Below are positions 1 to 10,811 of a stretch of 64,000 bases of DNA, in pieces; position 1 is the stretch's first letter, and each line of letters begins with the position of its first letter. Made by a program: the position numbers and the translations under genes. The notes under the pieces are model-generated. The model saw nothing but the letters and a program-made list of their open reading frames with translations, ran no database searches and was not told the origin of the DNA. The DNA is from Holothuria scabra (taxonomy: Eukaryota; Echinodermata; Holothuroidea; Aspidochirotida; Holothuriidae), in assembly GCA_037179385.1 (NCBI GenBank), contig CM074190.1:5222284-5286283 (forward strand), in the 5' to 3' direction.

Positions 1-20
1 AACAAAGGCCAAACCAACTT

Positions 21-94
21 GGCTTCATGGCTCAGTGGTTAGAGCGTCCGCACTAGAAAGCGGGAGGTCCCGAGTTCGAATCCCGGTGGAGTCA
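21..94 (+). repeat. tRNA-like sequence (SINE head or tRNA pseudogene)
   Basis: A 74-nt tRNA-like fold. The 7-bp acceptor stem pairs GGCTTCA with TGGAGTC using two G-U pairs. There is a D-arm with the A-box-like TGGCTCAGTGG, and a T-loop/B-box GAGTTCGAATC. The anticodon stem TCCGC/GCGGG closes on an 8-nt loop (ACTAGAAA) instead of 7, and the T-stem has an A-C mismatch, so a functional tRNA is doubtful. There is no long variable arm, which argues against tRNA-Ser despite the Ser-like loop. A tRNA-derived SINE head or tRNA pseudogene is more likely. Confidence 0.55.
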
Positions 95-142
95 ACATCG
101 TTTTTTCACCTCAGCCAAATTTTCCAGCTTTACCAATTTGAT

Positions 143-299
<157 letters not shown>

Positions 300-363
300 G
301 CAATGTGGTGAAGCTTTAAGAGTATGTAGGTTATGCAGGATATATTATAGTTATGATCATAGT

Positions 364-1533
364 TTAACGTATGTGTTTAAAGTCGTCTGCACTTTGGTAC
401 ACGTGTTCGTTTGGTGGTATTTTAACCATCACTTTCTCGGAGGTATTTTCATGATAAGTGTGATAAATTACTCCGCCAGTGTAGTTCCCGTCGCTCTCCT
501 GGTTGGAGTGAATCGCATGGTCGTATAGACTTTCTGATGCATTCCCTTTTTGTGACCTCTTTAACAAACTTTTCTCCCGATATGGAAGCGACAGAACAAA
601 GATGAAAATAATATTTACAATAGCTAGAACAATGATAACTATAATGAAAAGCAACGAGGGAGGATGCTGTGACCAAGATGGAGGCGGTCCCATCGATGGA
701 TTTTTCTCTTCTCCAAATGCGCAGGGAGATGATTGAGTCGAGGTCATGTTACCAATAGATTTGGTAGAAGATGAGTTTTCTGAAGTCATCAATGTAGCAG
801 AACACGTCGGAAGCTGATATGAAGAATCATCAGTTGTCGACGTCTCGTAAAAACTGGATGATGACATGCTGTCGTTTGAAGACAAAACTTGTGGTCCTAC
901 TGAGCATTCGTGGATAGTTTGTCATATGTAGAAACAAGTGTATTTCACTGTTAGGTCAGAGGTGAAGGAATTGTTCACCTTTACTCTACGAATTGTCTTG
1001 TTACCATATTGAATGTCTTCATGTAACGTAATAAAATTAATATTACCAGAACCAATGATTTCTTCTGATACCCAAACGCAGTTTCTTCCTTTCCAGCAAT
1101 AACATGACAGTGCGAGCGGTTCACCAAGCCGAAAGGGATGTCCCTTAGTGCCGTTCCGGAAACACCGCGGTTCATCATCTTGGATATTTAAGTGCAAAGA
1201 TTTGACATCAGCTTGAATACTTCCATCCGAATTAATGTAGATTGCTCTTCATCTGTACATGTCTTGATCGCTGGATGAAATCTCCTTTATGGTATAATCG
1301 AAGCAGTTTTCATTCACCCGAGCTCCAACAATCCTGTCTTCGCCGTATTCGATGACTACAGTTAGACCTGATGCGCCCACTACACGACACCGCACTGTGA
1401 TATCCCTCTCACCTACAAATATTACTTCGTTCACAGCAGTGTCCAGTTTTTCAAAATGAACTGGTGCATTGGTCAACGCCAAACAAAAGATATTAACCTC
1501 CACATATATTTTAAATAGCCCAATCCCATCCAT
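364..1533 (-). pseudogene. Two-Ig-domain membrane receptor with two in-frame TGA codons
   Basis: One continuous minus-strand frame runs from ATG 1533 to TAA 366-364 (389 codon positions before the stop) with no frameshift, interrupted by TGA at 1251-1249 (position 95) and TGA at 924-922 (position 204). Order: hydrophobic N-terminus (LFKIYVEVNIFCLALTNA), Ig domain 1 (EVIFVGERDITVRC), Ig domain 2 (LALSCYC...CVWV...KYTC), a Ser/Thr-rich stalk, one membrane segment (about 293-316) and a 73-residue tail with several tyrosines. It is a paralogue of the intact receptor at 7954-8994, sharing VIFVGE, RC, LSCYC and EHVY. The first TGA sits where the canonical YxC cysteine of Ig domain 1 is expected (DMYR-stop-RAIY). 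Most likely a recently disabled copy. Readthrough or an assembly/sequencing error cannot be excluded. I do not recognise the family by name. Confidence 0.65.
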
Positions 1534-3690
1534 GACTTCAAAATTTTAAAGACGAACGATATACGTCGGTTGAACACCGGATGCCGAACAATTAAATTTG
1601 GATGGATAATACCAGGGTAGAAGACGTTTGACTGGTGTACTGCTCAATCCAATTTCCTTCCTTGTCAGCTAATTACCGTCCATTACATCATGAATGCCGC
1701 TGTCTGAATTCTTGTATATTTACATCGGTAACAAATGACAACATTGGGTCTTGGCAGAGATGACATATGACTTCCTTATTTCAACTAGAGAAAACAAGAA
1801 GTGAAATTAGTGTGGTTACCTCCCGGAACTTTAGCACAGGCTACTTCTCTTTTCAAATTTCTGGAACTTTGGCGAGCTTCCAAATATTCATGAGATGGTG
1901 AACCATCACAGAAGGTATCTTTACATATGAGAAGAGAAGTGGAAACACAGAGAAACCCTTTTATTCTTCACAAATCTAGTTCGCAACTTCGCACGTCCAA
2001 CTCAATAAAGTTATTAGGATGCGCGTTTTAGGAGGCGACAGCAGCAGAAACCCCTTTTCTAAAGGGTAATTCTAAGCACAAATTTAATGTTTATATATAA
2101 AAGATGACCTAAATCTATAAAATTCAGTGAAACTTCTATTTCCAACATGTACTTCTTTCGGACATGCATTTCTGGAGGTTTCTGCATGTGAGGTTTTTGG
2201 ATGTATGTTCCAAGTGAACATGATTTGCTTGAGAAGTTAACTAACTCTGCATTCTCCAAGTGGGGTCCTATTACTGTTAACATCAATGTTAAAAAAAATA
2301 GCTAAAACAGACATAGAACATTCATTGTTTCTATGAGGAAGTGACAAAACCTTTGTTGATCTCTCAGCTTGAAATCCGTGGAAATCTAACTTTGGATAAT
2401 TGCGCCAAAGATATGCTTCTTTCTGTAATGAATTGATCCCCACATGTCAGGTAACTACAACTATAAACATTTGTTCTCCTTCTTTCTGAAGAGGGTACCG
2501 GTATGACTACATTGACTGCTAAAAACATCCTCCATTTTGACCATTTCTAACAAAGAATTTGCAATCACCAGTGACGGAACTAGGGATTTTGTTCAAAGCT
2601 GCGAGAACGGCCTGCACGGGCGCTTTAGAGCAGGCTGATTCCTAAAAAGAGCGCCAGGAGGCAATTTTGACCTCTCGGGGAGGGGGTCTCCCCTGACCAT
2701 ATGGACACTAACAGTGATTCATGCCTTATTTTTTGTTCGTTCCTTGCCTTTTGTCTCTAGCAGCTTTAACTTTTCACCCGTGGAGTAAGCTATCTTGCCA
2801 CATAAAGAATTGGTCTTCAATCCTGAATCTTGGCCTGGAAAAACATGGATGCGAAATGAATTATACAGGCATATATGTGACACGTAGGAATGAGAATGGA
2901 AACATCTAGTAGAAAGACAAAGGATCATTTGAAAAGAGTATTCAACCTGGTGGTTAAATATAAAAGAAAAGGCTGACAAAAGCTATAACCAGTTAGTGCT
3001 GATGTGTAAATCAAATCACTCTTATGGACGTTTCACGGCCCACAAAAGTTCTAAAATTCTGCTACTGGCACAGACAATCTACTTGAGCGAGATGATTGTT
3101 GTAAGAAACTGACGTCAACATCCGCGACCAAAATTCTATACCTGATCCTCTGCACAATATCCAATGAAATGTTTAAGCGAAGACTCTATAAAGAAAAAGA
3201 GCATTTCTTTCGTCATTTCCTATCACTCCGACTCATTGCCATCAGTTTTCTACTTTTCACTTTTCTGATTGTAATAATTATTTTTGTCATCATTTGCACA
3301 AGTATTCAAAACAGTAAAACTCAAATAGGTTACTCCCTTCCAAACGTCTTTATCATTTTCCAAATTGATAAGCTGGTGAATAATTAAAAGGGGTTTCCCT
3401 CTGCCTTGAAAGAGGATGCTTGAATTATTTATTAAAACGGTCAGATACCTCTAAATTTTCAGAGTTGATTTATGAAGTGTCAATAATATTGACGGTCGAA
3501 CTTCAAATATCAAACTTGATGAGTAAGTATGATATACAACCTAAATATTTTTAATAACATTCTTCCCTTTCCCTTCTGTCAGCAAAGTAAAAAAGATTCT
3601 TAAATGAAACTAGTACAAGAAGGTATCCGGTCTACCCGATATCCATACGGTTTCTCTTTTTACAGAAGGGTCAATATGTTCATAAGGTTC
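1534..3690. other. Intergenic, no supported gene
   Basis: I find no gene or clear domain here. At 2610-2700 there is a GC-richer patch with a run of G and C that looks like the edge of a decayed repeat. A 72-codon hydrophobic frame at 3169-3387 (plus) has no support beyond being open. Confidence 0.5.
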
Positions 3691-3694
3691 TTCA

Positions 3695-3800
3695 GTCAGG
3701 ATTGTGACATGGGAGATGCGGGAGTTGGGTCACGACATGACCGAAAAGTCTAAGGGGAGAAAGAAAAAAACAGCTATGAAAGGTGTGTTTTGAAAAGCAA
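3695..3800 (+). repeat. Partial copy of hAT-like MITE family (GTAGCC type)
   Basis: Shares the internal block GACATGA-GAAAAGTCTAAG with the element at 10638-10811. The ends are not preserved, so this is a fragment. Confidence 0.4.
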
Positions 3801-4020
3801 ACTTTTTTCATCATTAATTTTTTATGAATAATGAACCTTATAAACAATGAACCTATTTTTTGCCGTTCGTCAGGTTGTGAGTAACGACCCATAGTCCTAT
3901 AGTAAAATGAACCTTATGAATTAACAACCTATGAATATGAAGCTGCCCGCCTGTGCGGTAAGTTATGACCGTTTAAATTTCTTCCTACGTATGTGTGAAA
4001 CAGCCACTCCTTTAATAAGC

Positions 4021-5222
4021 CACCACTTTTGTAATAAGTTCGACAACTTTTGTAATAAATTTACCACTTTTGTAATAAATCCATATTCAATCAACCACTT
4101 TTGTAATAGAAATTTCTTTCAACCATTTTTCATTTTTGTTATCACTTGTCAAACACTTTTGTAATTATGGTAGGCTAGAGCAGACGAGGGAACTGTTTAT
4201 GGGATAACACAAGTTGAAATCTGGTACACAGAGTATGACCAAAGGGAAAACATTTGGTTATAAGGACATCCCAAATTTTTTCCATTTAGATCAATAGCGG
4301 CCATTTTCAAAGAGCTTGTTGCTTCACCGGTATGCTGATTCTGTTCTGTGTACAAACTGTTGCTTTAGCCGTACACACGAGTCACAAATGAGTAAAAAGT
4401 ATTCTGTCAGCACAATTTCTGTTTTTACTTTTATAACATATCCTACTTTCTCTGCAATACGGCAGTCCTTTTGCCTTTGTCCATCATTTTAGTTAAATTG
4501 AATTCCAACCAAAATGTTTTCAAATTTTAATTTTAATTATTTAGCACAACGCATGACGAGATATATTGAGCAAATCTGTCTGACATTCGCAGCTTTTAAG
4601 GATTATTTTCCTTTCTGTTGTAATAGGCTACATGCAATTTTTACCTTGGCCGCCATTTTGCTATTTCCGTCATCTTGCCGGTAGACCTGGATCAGCAAAA
4701 ATTGTGTCTCGAAAGTAACTTTTACATACTTTCTCTTTACGCTGGGATGATCTGAGGTTTAAATGTGTTAAAAATATTTTCTAGATAACTTTTATTTTAT
4801 TTTTATATGTCGTTAATTTGTCAAAATATTACGTTGGTTACGGCTAAAACAAGAGTTTATACACAGAACTGAATCAAGATGCAGGTGAAGCAGCAAGCCA
4901 TTTTATAATGGCCGCCATTTATCTCACTGGAAAAACCTCCGAAGCCCTAATAACTAAATGCTTGCCATAGGTCATAGACTACCCTAACCTACTAACTGTG
5001 TACCAAATTTTATGTTTGTATCGTAAAAATCTCCAAAAACCAGTGCCAATACCTGTTGGCCTTCTGTAAATAAAAGGGGTATTTGACTGGCGATTACAAA
5101 AGATGTTGGGAGACTCCTGTTACAAAAGTGGTTGCGTGAATATGAATTTATTACGATAGTGGTAAATTTAGGCATAAAGTGGTTGAATTTATTACAGAAG
5201 TGGTGACCTATTACAAAAGTGG
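4021..5222. mobile_element. Foldback-type element with ~370-bp inverted arms
   Basis: The outer left end (4021-4165) carries several iterations of CCACTTTTGTAATAA, and the outer right end (about 5090-5222) carries the same motif in reverse. The inner arms also pair. A left block containing GCGGCCATTTT, CTTGTTGCTTCACCGG, TTCTGTTCTGTGTA and TTAGCCGTA (4290-4375) matches the reverse complement of 4845-4915. Arms of this length with iterated subterminal motifs are typical of foldback DNA transposons. No transposase frame lies between the arms, and I could not define a target-site duplication. Confidence 0.75.
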
Positions 5223-5273
5223 ACGGTACAATGTGAATGATTTTGTGCTGCTATTTGCTACATCAAACGTTTA

Positions 5274-5573
5274 AAGGACTAAACCTCTCACCCAAAACTA
5301 CAATTTTGGTACCCGGGTACCGAAATTCTCAATTGGCTCAGCTCTTTGATTGACAGCTTATTCAAACAATGCAGAGTGCCAAAGCTTATATTACACCGCA
5401 TAAACGGTACTGAGAGTTTTTTGCTTGTATAAATTGAGTTTTTCTTTACTCACCCCAAAGCAATAAACTGACATTGTGTCCGGATGAGGATGAATTTCAG
5501 ACAATTGTGGGAGGGGCTTCAGTAAGAAGGTTAGGAGAATTGGTACTGTTTGGGGTGAGAGAACTAGGCCTTA
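5274..5573. mobile_element. ~300-bp MITE, copy 1 of family A
   Basis: Terminal inverted repeats of about 22 bp (left CTAAACCTCTCACCCAAAAC, right reverse complement CTAGTTCTCTCACCCCAAAC), flanked by TTAAA on both sides. The body has AATTCTCAATTGGC, CAGCTCTTTGATTG and GTGGGAGGGGCTTCAGTAAG. The same element occurs at 5868, 9714 and 40806. Non-coding and non-autonomous. Confidence 0.8.
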
Positions 5574-5867
5574 AAAAGCGTTAGCTATGATAAGACAATG
5601 GTTCTTAAAAACCTTTTGCCATGGCTTTTTTAAGGTTATTTTATTAACAGTGAGGACGGAAATAGTCTAGACTCTCTCTTGAAATATTCATAAAATTCTA
5701 GGAATGCTTTGCACGTTCTCCGCCACCTCACTTTCTCACCTCTTCCGGGACGAAAACGGATGATAACTGGTCTGAAACAATCAGTCTGGCGTTAAAATAA
5801 TCATTGGTGCAGCATTTGCAAATGGTTTCGTCACAAATGGTTTCCAACCGTGAGTGTGCATAAACAT

Positions 5868-6172
5868 TTAAAGCCAGACATTCGTCACCCTAAACTACAG
5901 TTTCAGTATACATACATCAAAACTCTCAATTGGCACAGCTCTTTGATTGGCATCACATTCAAACAATGCATCATAGCTATATTACACAGCATGGGCACTG
6001 AGAGTGTCTTGATTACACATTATGGACTTGTATGGCCATTGGGACAAGCCATGAAGCAATAAACTAGGATTTGGTCTGGTAAAGATGAGTTTTAGATAAA
6101 TGTGGGAGGGGCTTGAAGTAAGTAGGTTGGGAGAATTGGAACTGTTTGGGATGATGAAAATATGCCTTTAAA
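5868..6172. mobile_element. ~300-bp MITE, copy 2 of family A
   Basis: Diverged copy of the element at 5274-5573. It keeps CTCTCAATTGGCACAGC, the AGCAATAAACTAGG block and GTGGGAGGGGCTTGAAGTA, and is flanked by TTTAAA-like sites. It lies only 295 bp from copy 1 in the same orientation. Confidence 0.75.
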
Positions 6173-6948
6173 TGGCAGGAAAGATGAGAAAACCTCAGGT
6201 TGGCAGTTATGTTGCAAACTGAGTGCACAAAGTTCCAACTGCCAGGATTTTGTTTCTTTTTTTTTGGGGGGGGGGGGCACTGTTTTTTTTTCCATAATAA
6301 GATTTTTCCACGAATTTACTCATGCCTAACTTCTGTCTGGTGGTCTCGCTTGAGAATTGGCTAAGAAGACTACATTTGGGCGGAATATTTGTCATGTTCG
6401 GAAAAACTAGTGTGACATTTTGATTTTATAATTTTGGACAACTTGTTTGTCCTATCCTTCTCTTCCTATTTAAAACTTTCATTGGTTTACTGTGTTTTTT
6501 ATGTGCGTCTTACTGAAAGCTGTAGTTCTTATTAAAAGTGGGCCTAATCCAATATTACTTTAAAGAAATGTTAACTGTTCAGTCCCAAATACTACCGTCT
6601 ACCAACAACAGGTTTTCACCTATTCTTCTACAATATTACAGCCGCAATTCTTTCGAAAATTAATATTCTGGAGAAAGCAACTTGTAATGCATCATGTTTA
6701 CAAATTAAGTAAAAGAAATTTAAGTACACTACCATGCCTTAAGATGCAAGCATATAGAGTAAGCCCGTTTAAAAGTATTCTCATTAAACGATCTTTTTTG
6801 ACGACAGATTTGAAAATTGAAAGACTCATAATAAAAGAAAGGCTTAATAACTTAACAACTTGAAACTTAACTTTCCATGTTAATAAACTGAATATTAACT
6901 ACCTCAAAGAAGGCATAATTTCGGTTGAAGATGTTCTATAGTGTGTGC
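6173..6948. other. Intergenic, poly-G tract, no gene
   Basis: Contains a T-run/G-run/T-run tract at about 6250-6292. The short minus-strand frames rich in P and K that cross it are artefacts of this tract. Otherwise I see nothing recognisable. Confidence 0.5.
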
Positions 6949-7792
6949 CAGGCGCGGATCCAAGGGAGGCTTTTACGGCCTCAGCCCCCCTTTTTCGCCA
7001 CATCAACAATAACAAATACGCTAAAATAAGCTTAATGTTTATCTACGAGAATATTGAAGGGGCTATTTCAGGCTCATCCTTTCTCTCATAACACAAATCC
7101 AAATACACGAACCTTGTATATGATATCAAGCCTTGGTGAATAATCAAAAGGGAGGGGCCCATCCCTTAGGTTTCTTCTCCGGCCAGCATAGACTCTTTAC
7201 AAGCATGAAAATGCAACTTTCGGACGTCTGAGGGGTCGCGATCATTTTCAAAATTTTCTTTACGTTCCGCACCAACTGACGGTGGAGCTCCGCTTACATA
7301 GTCTGTCGGGCAAAATTACATTTTTCGGGTCAAAGTATTTTTAATAACTTTTAATCACTATGAAGTTCAGGAACTTATTTTGAAGTGAGCATTTCATTAC
7401 GCGAAGATAGCGACTGACTAGATTCTTCGTATGAGTCTGCGAAATGCTACTTCCGGCTATCTGAGGGCCTGATTTTCCAAAATTTTCTCTGCACTCCGTG
7501 CGACCAATGATAGCGCTCCGCTCAGATAATCTTTATGACAGAATTTTGCACCATTTTGCATCTAGGCTCCTTGAAAACGCCAAAAATTTTCTAAGGGGAG
7601 AAAGTCCGGAGAAAATGTCCCCCTCCCCTTAGACGATCCCCTTGGTAGGCGATCACTGAACAGACTGCATGCCCCCTTCAGAAAAATCCTGCGTACGCCA
7701 CTGGTACGTCCCCATTACCCGCTTTCTTTAAGTTCAGTCCCTCCCCTCCCCCCCCCCCCTTTTTTTTGTGAAATGTCTGGATCCGCGCCTGA
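6949..7792. mobile_element. hAT-like non-autonomous element, ~840 bp
   Basis: A perfect 14-bp terminal inverted repeat: CAGGCGCGGATCCA at 6949 and TGGATCCGCGCCTG ending at about 7792. CAG-starting termini of this kind are typical of hAT MITEs, though any 8-bp target duplication is degenerate. The interior holds two copies of the dispersed block CTCCGC...ACCAATGATAGCGCTCCGCT (about 7260 and 7495), a C-run and nested repeat remnants. No transposase is visible. Confidence 0.6.
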
Positions 7793-7953
7793 GTGCCGCG
7801 ACACTATAAATCTAACTTTGTACTTGCAGGTAGCGTACATGTTTGTCGTCGACTTTTCACTGTCCTTGCAAATGTCCTACTTCAGCCGACTCCCCGAAGT
7901 CTTACAAATAATAAATCTTAGAATATATGTTTCCCTGAGTTGTTATTTTTTCC

Positions 7954-8994
7954 TCATTCGTAGTCTTCTATCTGAGAGTAAATTCTCTCTTCCTTGGAAA
8001 AGTACACATGTTCCACAGACCCCGATATCTTTTGTGATTCCGCAGTCAAACGGCTTCTTTTTAGGACGAACGTTGAACCGACTGTAAAGATGACAAAAAT
8101 GATTACACCACACACCACCAGGATGAAGGTAGGTAAATGATCCTCAACCAACAAATTTAAAAATGACACCAATCCGCGAAGAGGAACTTGGTGGACATCG
8201 CTCGTTGGAGACATTTCCTCGGTACCGTTTTCACAATTATAACCACAAAGAGATTCTGAAGCATTCGAATCAGGCCCTTTCGATGTGTTGGTGATCAAGG
8301 ATTGCTTGGAAAGACTTGTAACGACGGGAACCTCACAATATGTTCTAGTTTTATTAACAATCACAGATCTAAACCCGTCTTTTAAGGATGCTTGTCTTTC
8401 ACAAACATACGTCACATTGCTGGAGTTATGAAGAGGGGTAATTTCTGCGCGCAATTGTTGGATCGTCTTCCAATGTCTAATTATTTTGGAATCATCAACT
8501 TTCCAGCGCTTTCCTTGAACTTCTTTTACCCATTCGCATGATTCAATGCTTAAACAGTAACAGGACAATACTAATGTATCACCAATCCAATATGGTTGAC
8601 CATCTGTTCCGTTATCAATACACTGTGGACCACCAGTCTGAACGTTCAAATGTAACGTCGTTTGCTCTACTTTCCACACTTTGCTGTGTCCAGTGTTGAT
8701 AAAAGATGACACAGTGCAAGTGTACAATCCACCGTGAAAGAAAGAAACTTTCTGTATCTTGTATTCCAGATGATCTTTACATTGTTTGTTTTCGGAGACC
8801 ACTTTTTTATTTTGATCCTGTATTTTCATGGAACAATTGACTCCTGAGGTGGGGTCTGAGCATCGCATTAGGATATCAGTTTCCCCTACAAATATCACCT
8901 GATTAAACACATCGTCTTCTAAATTAAAAGACATTCGCGTCGCGGAAAGACAACAAACACAAAAGGAAAGATAAAATATTTGTATTAAAGCCAT
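7954..8994 (-). CDS. Intronless two-Ig-domain transmembrane receptor, 346 aa
   Basis: ATG 8994 is chosen because it begins a classic signal peptide (MALIQIFYLSFCVCCLSA); the frame is open further upstream but without a better signal. Ig domain 1 has C45 and C93 (YTC motif). Ig domain 2 has C145 and C198 (YVC motif) plus extra cysteines C147 and C153 next to W155 (SCYC...CEW). At least seven N-glycosylation sequons follow, then a Ser/Thr-rich stalk, a membrane helix (about 287-311, basic stop LKRSR) and a short tail with three tyrosines (Y331, Y339 in YSQI, Y345). It is therefore predicted to be a type I cell-surface receptor. YSQI resembles a tyrosine signalling or sorting motif but lacks the -2 hydrophobic residue of a strict ITIM. 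Everything is in one exon, unlike most Ig genes. It is paralogous to 364-1533. Ligand and family name are unknown. Confidence 0.85.
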   Translation of the reverse strand: MALIQIFYLSFCVCCLSATRMSFNLEDDVFNQVIFVGETDILMRCSDPTSGVNCSMKIQDQNKKVVSENKQCKDHLEYKIQKVSFFHGGLYTCTVSSFINTGHSKVWKVEQTTLHLNVQTGGPQCIDNGTDGQPYWIGDTLVLSCYCLSIESCEWVKEVQGKRWKVDDSKIIRHWKTIQQLRAEITPLHNSSNVTYVCERQASLKDGFRSVIVNKTRTYCEVPVVTSLSKQSLITNTSKGPDSNASESLCGYNCENGTEEMSPTSDVHQVPLRGLVSFLNLLVEDHLPTFILVVCGVIIFVIFTVGSTFVLKRSRLTAESQKISGSVEHVYFSKEERIYSQIEDYE

Positions 8995-9123
8995 GTAGTA
9001 TATTTTGGGAGATAACTTCGGATGTTTTGTGTCTGGCTCACGTGACATCAAGGTTTGATGAGTTTTACGTGAGGAAGCATAAAAGCTTATTATAATAGCT
9101 AACTGTACACGGCAGACAAACAC

Positions 9124-9713
9124 ACCACAAAAAGCACACGTTTTAAAATATCTCCAAAACTTTGTTTAATGTTTTCTGTCCAAGTTGACTCAGTCCCAAC
9201 ATGATGAAAAACACTTCAGTTGAAAAACCTGATTTTTAGCCCTAACTGTTCTCTGTTCTTGTCAAACTGCTGCTACTCGCACCGCATGATTTAGTAAGAG
9301 AGAAGCATCGTATACGACGTCGATTTCATGAAGTGAAACACATCCCAACTTACAAAAGTTGTTGCTTATTTGTCGAGTTAATCCGATACGTAATTTCACT
9401 TTGACCCAGTATCAGAGGAAATGGTTATTGTGAAGCTTGAATTCGTTTGTTACAAGGCTGATAGTATATAAAGCATAGTATTAGTTTCACCAAATGCTTT
9501 AAAACACTTTTTATTGAGGGTACACTCACGCTGCAAAAGTATAGATCTGTGTATGTATAAAGGGCAAATGTAGTCAATCTCAATGTGCGAATGAATACTA
9601 CCTTACGAATGTGTGTACATGAGATGACCTGTCAGATGAGCATGAACTCAAAAATTCTACGGAGACTTCAATTTAAAAAGTTGTTTGACAGCTTGCCCTG
9701 AGTGACAAGGCTT
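9124..9713. other. Upstream flank of the Ig receptor
   Basis: The receptor frame stays open to a TAA at about 9168, but without an ATG that adds a better N-terminus. The region probably contains the receptor promoter, though I see no convincing TATA or initiator. No other gene is apparent. Confidence 0.4.
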
Positions 9714-10018
9714 GAAGGGCCAAACCACTCACCCCAAACTACAATTCTGGTACGGGGGTATTGAAATTCTCAATTGGCTCAGCTCTTTTATTAGCAGCTA
9801 ATTCAAACAATGCAGAGTACCAAAGCTTATATTACACAGCATGAATGGTACTGAGAGTATTTTGATTATATAAATTGAGTTTTTCTATACTCACCTTGAA
9901 ACAATAAACTGAGATAGTATCTGGATGAGGATGAATTTCAGACAGTTGTAAGAGGGCCGCTTCAGTGAGAAGGTTAGGAGAATTAGTACTGTTTGGAGTT
10001 AGAGAAATGGGCCTTTAA
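9714..10018. mobile_element. ~300-bp MITE, copy 3 of family A
   Basis: Close to copy 1 along its length (CACTCACCCCAAACTACAAT, AAAGCTTATATTACACAGCA, GGATGAGGATGAATTTCAGA), ending in GGGCCTTTAAA. It sits about 0.7 kb upstream of the intact Ig receptor. Confidence 0.8.
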
Positions 10019-10469
10019 AAAGAATCACCTCAAGGTAGCTGCTATATCTGATGGAAGAACTTGAGATGAGCCACGGTTTCCTGTACGTGTCGATTTTTGG
10101 AGGTAGGGGGACACATTCTCTCCCTTTGAAAATACTTCCACTGGCTTTAAATTATTACACAGTATACTTTTGACACCATTGAAGCCCACCCTGTTTCCCC
10201 AACCTTTACAAATGATCACTGCCACTGTTATATCTTCATCTACCTACATCTCCACTTCTGATGTTTTGAATCATTTGCCAAAATTTTTAAAAAACAATTG
10301 AAAGATGAAATTTTTTCCTGAAATAGTTCATGATTCCCATGGAAACCACCAGTTTAGTAGGAAAAACCCCCTGGAGGAGCCACAGTTGTTATCTGATGAA
10401 TTTACACATTCAGTTTCTGTGGTCGGCTTGGACAGCTCACTCTGGCATAGGATCTTCAATGAGCCAAAT

Positions 10470-10556
10470 GATTAGGGCCTGGACTTCAGGGCATCTTATG
10501 GGGCCTTGGTCCTCCTTTGCCCTTCAACCTGTTATGTTATGTTATCTTATGCTGGC
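10470..10556 (+). mobile_element. 3' end of CR1/L2-like LINE with TTATG repeat tail
   Basis: Shares GGGCATCTTATGGGGCCTT, CCTTTGCCCTT and CCTGTTATGTTATGTTA with the 3' end of the larger LINE fragment at 36206-36981 (opposite strand). LINEs of the CR1/L2 group end in short tandem repeats like this, not poly-A. The 5' limit is uncertain. Confidence 0.6.
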
Positions 10557-10637
10557 ACACTCTCACTGAAAACTATTTGTCTGGCATTTTATCTGGCTAT
10601 GTCTATGGCTATGTCATGCATAACCTTTATCCTGGAA

Positions 10638-10811
10638 CAAGCGCATAGCCAGGATTGTGTCATAGGGGGAGGGGGAAGGAGTTGGGGGCACGACATGAGG
10701 GAAAAGTCTAAGAGTAGAGAGAAAAAAGTGCCTTTTTAGGTGTTTTATGCATTGCAAGTTTGGGTCAAGGGGGGGTCTTACCCCCAAAAGCACCCTGTGG
10801 CTACGCCACTG
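10638..10811. mobile_element. hAT-like MITE (GTAGCC family), copy 1
   Basis: Inverted termini CAAGCGCATAGCCAG and TGGCTACGCCACTG. The interior matches the reverse complement of 51220-51365 (TTGCAATGCA, TATGACACAAT). Target duplication is weak. Confidence 0.6.

Noticed and set aside
364..1251. Selenoprotein reading of the TGA codons
   Set aside because: One TGA replaces a structural Ig cysteine and no SECIS-like element was apparent by eye; nonsense mutation or error is simpler.
3169..3387. 72-codon hydrophobic frame resembling a membrane protein
   Set aside because: Short, in AT-rich DNA, where T-rich codons give Leu/Ile/Phe by chance; no homologous word and no neighbour support.
7773..8087. 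104-codon plus-strand frame
   Set aside because: It overlaps the 3' end of the intact Ig receptor on the other strand.
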